A DNA stretch of 26,604 bases, taken from assembly GCA_900546325.1 (NCBI GenBank), contig URCR01000042.1, positions 1 through 26,604 of the forward strand, in the 5' to 3' direction. Made by a program: the position numbers and the translations under genes. Shown here piece by piece: positions 21,391 through 26,604 of this stretch. Below the pieces are notes generated by a model that saw only the letters and a program-made list of their open reading frames with translations, was not told where the DNA came from and made no database searches. The DNA is from an uncultured Lachnospiraceae bacterium. GTDB lineage: Bacteria > Bacillota > Clostridia > Lachnospirales > Lachnospiraceae. Each line of letters begins with the position of its first letter. Position 1 is the stretch's first letter.

Positions 21391-24300
21391 TTATACTTGC
21401 TTTCCCATCAAAATCTTCATCTGGAAAGTGAATGCTTCTTCATCGAACCGATATTCTTCCCGGAGACGGGGACCGCAGCTGTTAGAACCGATTCCATTCT
21501 GTGCATAGTCTAAGCAGACAACCGTGCCACCCGACCTTTCCAGTTCGAAATTGTGGGCTTTGGCTGTCAGTTCTTCTTGCGTATAGTAGGATACATTAAA
21601 GGAAAATGTTGTTGGCGACACTGCTGCAAATGCTTGATTTTCTTTTTTCAGTATCATGTAATCACAGTCCGTGTGGCTTCCATTCTCCTGTGGCCGGATA
21701 TAATCCTCATGCTGTTCCGCTACGGACGACTCATAAAGACCATGGCTGCAGGAATGATATTTATCCCGATAACTCTCATGCGGACCAAGCCCATAAAATC
21801 GGACTGTCTCATATTCTTCTTTCAGGAACAGACGAATACCGAATCTTGGAAGTTCTGGAAATTCCATATCCTTTCTCACATTCATTTTCACAGAAAGTTC
21901 TCCTCCACCGGAGATTTCCCACACCGCGTCAATCTCCAGTACTTTTTGCAGCGCCACTGCTGAAACAGACAAAATGCTGTGAATCTGCATCTTTCCATCC
22001 TGCATCGTCCACTCTGTTTTGTAAGCCCTGGAGCGGCTCCGGTCATATCCTGCACGAATCCATTCATGTTTGATCCTCCGGTCATTGTCTGTAGGAGCTC
22101 TCCAGATATTCAGCTCCATCGGAGCATCGAATTGTGCTTTTCCGTCCATGGTCACCTGTTCAAATACTCCCGAAAGTTTATTGTAACTGTATAAAAACCG
22201 ATCCGTCTGAATCAGAAGCAAACGATCTGTCTCTGAAACATGAAGCGATTCTTTTCCCTGCCTCATCTCTAAAAGTGCTGCCGCCTGCCGGTTTCTTCCG
22301 TCTTCGTTGTTCAGAAAAATCTCGTCAAATCCAAGGCTGCTGTCCGCTTCCATCAGGCCTGTTCCATGATTCAAATGATAGCATATTTTCAGATAACATT
22401 TCCCACTTCCCGGAACCGTTACCGGAAGCGAAACCTTACCTTCCGTGCGCGGCAGAATAGATTCCTGCAGTGTGATTTTCCCTTGTTCCGTCACGATTCC
22501 ATCACAGGTCACCTCATAGGTCAGGAAAAGATAGTCTTTCAGATCCACCGTATTCATATAATTTTTCAGGCAAAGTATACCGCTCTCCTGCTCAAATGAA
22601 ACCACTCTTGCCGGGCGGTATACATTCCGATACTCCATCAGACCCGTATGCGGTGTTCGGTCCGGATACACGAGCCCGTCCACACAGAAGTTTCCATCAT
22701 GTACTTCTTCTCCAAAATCACCGCCGTAAAAATACATTGCCTTCCCGTCCGGAGCTTGTCCGCGATACACTGCATGGTCACACCATTCCCACACAAATCC
22801 TCCGCAGAGCTTGTCATACTGATAAATCTTTCGGAAATAATCTTCGAGATCCCCCGGGCCGTTTCCCATGGCATGGCAATACTCAATCAATAAAAACGGT
22901 TTCTCGGGATTTTGTTCCATATAGCTGTCAATCTCCTCCAACGCCGGGTACATTCTGCTGTAAATATCAATGTTGCTGCAGTCATATACTCTTTTGTCAC
23001 TTTGATAGATTGAACTTTCATAGCAGGTAAGCCTTGACGGATCAAACTGCTTTGTCCATTTGAGCGCTTCCTCAAATGTACATCCATAGGCGCACTCATT
23101 TCCCATCGACCAAATGACCACACAAGGACGGTTTTTCTCCCGATGCACGCAAAGTTTTGTGCGGTCTACGGTTGCCAGAATAAATTCCGGGTTATCCGCA
23201 ATCCGCTCATTCCAACGCCTGCTTTCATTCTCCCAGCCAGAGTCCTTCAGATACTGTGCCCCCGCGCCATGACTCTCATTATCTGCCTCTCCGATCACAA
23301 AGAACCCATACTCATCACAAAGTTGATAAAAATACGGCGCATTCGGGTAATGACTGGTGCGGATCGCATTGAAATTGTTCTCTTTCATCAGCCTCAGATC
23401 TTTTTTTATCTGCTCTGCCCCAATGACAAATCCGGTCACCGGATCCGAATCATGCCGGTTCACTCCCTTAAATTTCACCGGTGCTCCATTGACATATACC
23501 ACCGCATCTCTGATACAGATTTCCCGGATTCCCACCCGGTCTGTGATCACTTCTCCAGTACCCTCCAGCACCATTGTATACAGATATGGCCGTTCCGGAT
23601 TCCACAGTTTTGGTTCTTTGACAGAAAGCATCGCCTGATGGGTATAGCCGTTCTCCTCCGCTTTCTGAAACGTCCCACAGGCTGCTTCCCTGTTCTTTTC
23701 ATCATAGAGAGTAACTTTTACCGGCACTTCCTCTCCAATGTAGTTTGCCCGGACAGTGACAACCGCATCGGATGTTCCAAGTGTGGTTGTTACAAAATAA
23801 TCGTAGATCACATTTTCCGGTCTTCTTAACAGATAGACATCCCGGAAGATTCCGCTCATGCGAAATTTATCCTGATCCTCCAGATACGTCCCATCGCACC
23901 ATTTCAGAACAAGTACCGCAAGTGTATTTTCCCCCTCGTTCAATACGTCTGTGACATCAAATTCACTCGTGGCATGGGAAACCTGACTGTATCCTACATA
24001 AGTTCCATTTACCCAGACATAAAAACAAGAATCTACCCCTTCAAAATTCAAATAGGCCTTCGGTGCATCTTTCTGTTTCTTGTAATTAAATTTGCGGGCA
24101 TATGCGCCACATGGATTTTCCTGCGGTACATACGGCGGATCCAGCGGAATTGGATATCGTACATTTGTATACTGATGGGTATCATAACCATAATTCTGCC
24201 AGATCCCCGGCACCTCTGCCTCCTGAAACCCACCAAGTTCAAATCCCGGTTCATAAAATCTGTCTTGCAGATCATAGATACTGTCAAAGTATTGAAATGT

Positions 24301-24453
24301 CCACGTTCCGTTCAGACAGATCACCCGGTCGGAAGAAAATCTGTCTTCTACCAGCGGTCCCATATTACAGGAAGCCGGTATGTAATAAGCTCTGTAAGGC
24401 ATGGTGTTCTCATGCATGACTTTTAAGTCCTCATAGTGTTTCGGTACTAACAT
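21391..24453 (-). CDS. lacZ: GH2 beta-galactosidase
   Basis: About 1020 residues from the ATG at 24453 (AAGGAG 9 nt upstream); the longer open frame to 24639 runs into the YibE/F gene and lacks a sensible start. The layout is that of LacZ-type glycoside hydrolase family 2: N-terminal jelly roll (LNGTWTFQYFDS), immunoglobulin-like domains (FRMSGIFRDVYLL), TIM barrel and a C-terminal Bgal small-chain domain. The acid/base is E453 in WSMGNECAYG and the nucleophile E524 in LIEYCHAMGNGPG. RTSHYPNAPYFYQLCDEYG is another signature. No signal peptide, so cytoplasmic; it hydrolyses lactose or other beta-galactosides. No transporter or regulator is adjacent. It has its own promoter and shares no box with the redox island. 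Confidence 0.96.
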   Translation of the reverse strand: MLVPKHYEDLKVMHENTMPYRAYYIPASCNMGPLVEDRFSSDRVICLNGTWTFQYFDSIYDLQDRFYEPGFELGGFQEAEVPGIWQNYGYDTHQYTNVRYPIPLDPPYVPQENPCGAYARKFNYKKQKDAPKAYLNFEGVDSCFYVWVNGTYVGYSQVSHATSEFDVTDVLNEGENTLAVLVLKWCDGTYLEDQDKFRMSGIFRDVYLLRRPENVIYDYFVTTTLGTSDAVVTVRANYIGEEVPVKVTLYDEKNREAACGTFQKAEENGYTHQAMLSVKEPKLWNPERPYLYTMVLEGTGEVITDRVGIREICIRDAVVYVNGAPVKFKGVNRHDSDPVTGFVIGAEQIKKDLRLMKENNFNAIRTSHYPNAPYFYQLCDEYGFFVIGEADNESHGAGAQYLKDSGWENESRRWNERIADNPEFILATVDRTKLCVHREKNRPCVVIWSMGNECAYGCTFEEALKWTKQFDPSRLTCYESSIYQSDKRVYDCSNIDIYSRMYPALEEIDSYMEQNPEKPFLLIEYCHAMGNGPGDLEDYFRKIYQYDKLCGGFVWEWCDHAVYRGQAPDGKAMYFYGGDFGEEVHDGNFCVDGLVYPDRTPHTGLMEYRNVYRPARVVSFEQESGILCLKNYMNTVDLKDYLFLTYEVTCDGIVTEQGKITLQESILPRTEGKVSLPVTVPGSGKCYLKICYHLNHGTGLMEADSSLGFDEIFLNNEDGRNRQAAALLEMRQGKESLHVSETDRLLLIQTDRFLYSYNKLSGVFEQVTMDGKAQFDAPMELNIWRAPTDNDRRIKHEWIRAGYDRSRSRAYKTEWTMQDGKMQIHSILSVSAVALQKVLEIDAVWEISGGGELSVKMNVRKDMEFPELPRFGIRLFLKEEYETVRFYGLGPHESYRDKYHSCSHGLYESSVAEQHEDYIRPQENGSHTDCDYMILKKENQAFAAVSPTTFSFNVSYYTQEELTAKAHNFELERSGGTVVCLDYAQNGIGSNSCGPRLREEYRFDEEAFTFQMKILMGKQV

Positions 24454-24499
24454 CACAAAATTCTCCTTTATCTTTCTAGATTTTCTCTGCTTTAACGTG

Positions 24500-24528
24500 A
24501 TTTTATACCTTTTCCACTGCTTTGTCCA
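24500..24528 (-). promoter_or_regulatory. Promoter of lacZ
   Basis: On the minus strand TGGACA (24523-24528), 17 bp and TAAAAT (24500-24505) stand about 47 bp before the lacZ ATG, in the gap after the YibE/F stop. Confidence 0.5.
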
Positions 24529-24554
24529 TAAGATCTGATTTTTAGAAAAATTTC

Positions 24555-25334
24555 TTATTCTTCTTTCTCTGCACTCCCCTCTTCCTTCTTCATAAACAAC
24601 ACACATCCTATGGAAGCGGCCGGCACTGCCAGCAGACATGCGATCGCGCTGAAAAGCATCGCGGACACTCCCTGAAACAACATTTTAGAATTTAGTATCA
24701 CTTCTGCTGTGTATTTTACGTTTTTCAGATAGAAAAAGAGCAGGAGCGAATCGCCCAGATAGGCGAAAAACAGTGTGTTGACCGTTGTCCCGATAATATC
24801 TTTTCCAATCTGCAGCCCGGAATGGTATATCTCATTCCCGCTCATCCCGGGGTTGTGTAAAATCACTTCGTACAGAGAGGAGGTGATGGACAATGCTGTA
24901 TCGAGCACTGCTCCCAGCGTGCCAAGCAATACCATGCACACAGTGATCTGAAGCATGTTGATATGCAGATTTGTATTGTAATAATACATCACATCTTCCT
25001 GGATCGCCTGTATCTCGTTTAACCCCCCGCTTCTTGCATCCCACAAAAGCAGGAAGATTGCAGCGAGCAGTAAGAGCATGACTCCCCCTGTTGCCCCGAA
25101 CGCAATCTCTGTCTTCCGATTTTTCCCATTTTGTTTGAGCAGTGTAATATAGCTGATCAGCCCTGCCGCAATTCCAGTAATGATAAGTGGTGAATGCCCG
25201 CCTGCCATCAGAATAACTGCCAGCGACAGTACAAACACATTTCCTGCAAGTGACATGACAGAAACCGCTCCCCGATCCCCGCCGATCAGCATCATCAGTG
25301 CAAATAAAATCAGCGCAAGTATTCCTATCATCAT
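24555..25334 (-). CDS. YibE/F-like integral membrane protein (second of pair)
   Basis: A 259-residue polytopic membrane protein with about seven hydrophobic segments and no N-terminal soluble domain. GTLGAVLDTALSITSSL and HSGLQIGKDIIGTTVNTLFF are repeated as GLGAIMDVTVTISSAL and HSGREIGYDIMGTMMNVLLF in the gene upstream, so the two are paralogs within the YibE/F family. The aspartates in these membrane segments are conserved between them and probably functional. The family's biochemical role is not established; a transport or channel function for a heterodimer is inference. Its ATG overlaps the stop of the first gene by 4 bp, showing coupling. It is not obviously linked to lacZ. Confidence 0.85.
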   Translation of the reverse strand: MMIGILALILFALMMLIGGDRGAVSVMSLAGNVFVLSLAVILMAGGHSPLIITGIAAGLISYITLLKQNGKNRKTEIAFGATGGVMLLLLAAIFLLLWDARSGGLNEIQAIQEDVMYYYNTNLHINMLQITVCMVLLGTLGAVLDTALSITSSLYEVILHNPGMSGNEIYHSGLQIGKDIIGTTVNTLFFAYLGDSLLLFFYLKNVKYTAEVILNSKMLFQGVSAMLFSAIACLLAVPAASIGCVLFMKKEEGSAEKEE

Positions 25335-26455
25335 TGTTCTTCCCTCCGATTTCCTCTGGATTTCCCGGCTTTCATAAAAACAGAAGTAAAAAATACAGAG
25401 ACCGGAATCGCCAGAACTATTCCGATACTCTCAATCAGAAAGCAGCAGATCTCATACGGAATATGCAGACGAAGGATGGTAAAAAAATCCACATCATTAT
25501 TCATCCGGATCAAAAAGGTCGGAATCTGGCTGCACGCAAACACGAATAAGAGTACATTCATCATTGTCCCCATAATATCATAGCCGATCTCTCTCCCGGA
25601 ATGGATCAGTTCCCGCACGGAAACAGACGGATTCTTTCTCATAATTTCCCCGAGCGCTGATGAGATTGTCACAGTGACATCCATAATCGCCCCGAGTCCT
25701 GCCAGCATGATTTCTGCACGGAATAATTCTCCCGGATCATCCATGCTTCCAAGGTATTCCATGGAAGAATAGTCAAGGCCTCCGGTATACCGTATCGTCA
25801 GATCAAAAATCCCCATGATCAGCGCCAACACACTCAGCGTAGATAGCACTGCCGCCCATGTTTTCTTATGAAAGCCGTTCAGGATCACAAGTGGTACTAC
25901 TGCAAATAAAACAGTCATAAATCTGCACACCGAGATCACTTCCCTTCCCTGCAGAAAACCTGTAAAGCCAAGGGAAAAAATCCCGAAATTTGCCGCAACT
26001 GTAAGGATGGTAAGCATCCCCTTCTCCCCTGTGACAGCAAGCAGAAGAAAAATAAGCGCCCCGGCAAGTACCGCCAGATGTGTATCCCTTTTCAAACTTT
26101 TGATCGTTCCTTTCAAAGAGTTTCCTTCCAGAGCAACGAGTACTTTATCTCCCTTTGCATATTTCTGATCCAGCACACCGGAATAAGAATATTCATTGTT
26201 CAGCCGTACTGTCTTTCCCTTTTTTTCTCCGTTTAATAAAACACCTTTGATACTTTGTGTATAATAGGGTTCTCTTCCTCCCCTGACATCTTCCTCCTTC
26301 CGGCTCTCCTTTGTATTTACTTCCGTAATCTTGACGATTGGTGTCTGATACATCCACGCATCATTTGCCACAAAAAGAAGCAGACACAGATAGCACAGTA
26401 TCGCTGCAAAGATTCTCTTCCTTCTCCTTGTTGCCGTTTTCATTTTTTCCCACAT
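25331..26455 (-). CDS. YibE/F-like integral membrane protein (first of pair)
   Basis: A 374-residue membrane protein. One N-terminal hydrophobic segment (about 14-32) is followed by an extracytoplasmic beta-rich domain (about 35-125; GVLLNGEKKGKTVRLNNEYS, then QKYAKGDKVLVALEG), then about seven more membrane helices with the YibE/F motifs GLGAIMDVTVTISSAL and REIGYDIMGTMMN. The extra external domain distinguishes it from its shorter partner. AAGGAAG stands before the ATG. It is the first gene of a two-gene operon with a consensus promoter at 26495-26523. Function unknown. Confidence 0.87.
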   Translation of the reverse strand: MWEKMKTATRRRKRIFAAILCYLCLLLFVANDAWMYQTPIVKITEVNTKESRKEEDVRGGREPYYTQSIKGVLLNGEKKGKTVRLNNEYSYSGVLDQKYAKGDKVLVALEGNSLKGTIKSLKRDTHLAVLAGALIFLLLAVTGEKGMLTILTVAANFGIFSLGFTGFLQGREVISVCRFMTVLFAVVPLVILNGFHKKTWAAVLSTLSVLALIMGIFDLTIRYTGGLDYSSMEYLGSMDDPGELFRAEIMLAGLGAIMDVTVTISSALGEIMRKNPSVSVRELIHSGREIGYDIMGTMMNVLLFVFACSQIPTFLIRMNNDVDFFTILRLHIPYEICCFLIESIGIVLAIPVSVFFTSVFMKAGKSRGNRREEQ

Positions 26456-26494
26456 TGCACTTCTTCCTTCATGATCCTCTTTTGATTTTTCTTT

Positions 26495-26523
26495 ATCGTA
26501 TTAAGTTTGCCGCTGCTTGTCAA
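26495..26523 (-). promoter_or_regulatory. Promoter of the YibE/F operon
   Basis: On the minus strand a perfect -35 TTGACA (26518-26523), a 17-bp spacer and the -10 TACGAT (26495-26500) lie about 40 bp before the ATG at 26455. Confidence 0.65.
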
Positions 26524-26558
26524 GTGGCACCTGTATGTCCGTCCTTTTTCAGTCAAGA

Positions 26559-26600
26559 CCACCGGCTTAGCCGGTGGCTTGCTTTGACCCTATAAGGGTC
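26559..26600. repeat. Two adjacent hairpins, possible IS200/IS605-type end
   Basis: A perfect 8-bp stem with a 3-nt loop (CCACCGGC TTA GCCGGTGG, 26559-26577) is followed by a 6-bp stem with a 3-nt loop (GACCCT ATA AGGGTC, 26586-26600). GC-rich imperfect or perfect hairpins of this kind, with flanking TTGAC-like tetranucleotide contexts, are typical of IS200/IS605 ends. No transposase is visible because the window stops here, so this is a suggestion only. A terminator for a gene beyond the edge is the alternative, but there is no T-run. Confidence 0.4.
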
Positions 26601-26604
26601 TATT

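Noticed and set aside
23143..23829. Long plus-strand frame of 228 codons inside lacZ
   Set aside because: It is the antisense shadow of the conserved lacZ gene, with no ribosome site and no recognisable protein features.
24454..24639. N-terminal extension of the lacZ frame
   Set aside because: It runs through the lacZ promoter and into the YibE/F gene; the ATG at 24453 has a good ribosome site and the family's usual start.

Overview
The window looks like a chromosomal stretch of a low-to-mid GC Clostridia member, most likely a gut Lachnospiraceae. The reasons are strong AGGAGG ribosome sites, clostridial protein types (EFR1 flavodoxin-ferredoxin, a family I pyrophosphatase relative starting MNIWHE, a TIGR03960-like radical SAM start, many lipoproteins), and a paralog-rich redox repertoire. 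The species cannot be fixed from sequence alone. Nearly everything is on the minus strand; the MerR-type regulator at 20391-21230 is the only well-supported plus-strand gene.

From right to left (the direction of transcription): (1) 26600-24453 holds a possible IS200/IS605-like end, a tandem overlapping YibE/F membrane pair and a GH2 beta-galactosidase with its own promoter. (2) 21355-19771 holds a bidirectional terminator, a TipAS-type MerR gene with a 19-bp-spacer promoter, and a truncated TetR gene. (3) 19716-418 is a redox island of five head-to-tail transcription units. Unit E: iron-sulfur flavoprotein, broken EFR1, LysR, aldo/keto reductase, broken flavodoxin, DUF4405 membrane cytochrome, ApbE. 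Unit D: aldo/keto reductase, flavin reductase, aldo/keto reductase, broken NAD(P)H oxidoreductase, truncated esterase. Unit C: three flavodoxin lipoproteins, broken SDR, then a pyrophosphatase-like remnant and a second LysR with its own promoter. Unit B: esterase lipoprotein, iron-type alcohol dehydrogenase, esterase lipoprotein. Unit A: GH30 remnant, iron-sulfur flavoprotein, nitroreductase. (4) The left edge holds only the first 46 or so codons of a radical SAM gene.

The main discovery is a shared promoter element in front of all five units: an inverted-repeat box (AACCT-NN-AGGT type), exactly 17 bp, GAGACTTCT, then 19 bp and a TATAAT-like -10 (18 bp in the degenerate copy A). The layout is that of LysR-type activator promoters, and two LysR paralogs lie in the island. 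In three copies the GAGACTTCT half also forms one arm of a hairpin followed by a T-run that abuts the -10, so the promoter can double as a terminator for the preceding unit.

Functionally the island combines cytoplasmic reductases (aldo/keto reductases, alcohol dehydrogenase, nitroreductase, flavin reductase, SDR) with surface-anchored flavodoxins, surface esterases, a flavin transferase (ApbE) and a flavinylation-associated cytochrome. This suggests an inducible flavin-based detoxification or electron-transfer system spanning the membrane. At least nine genes are truncated, frameshifted or internally deleted, so the island is decaying or being remodelled.
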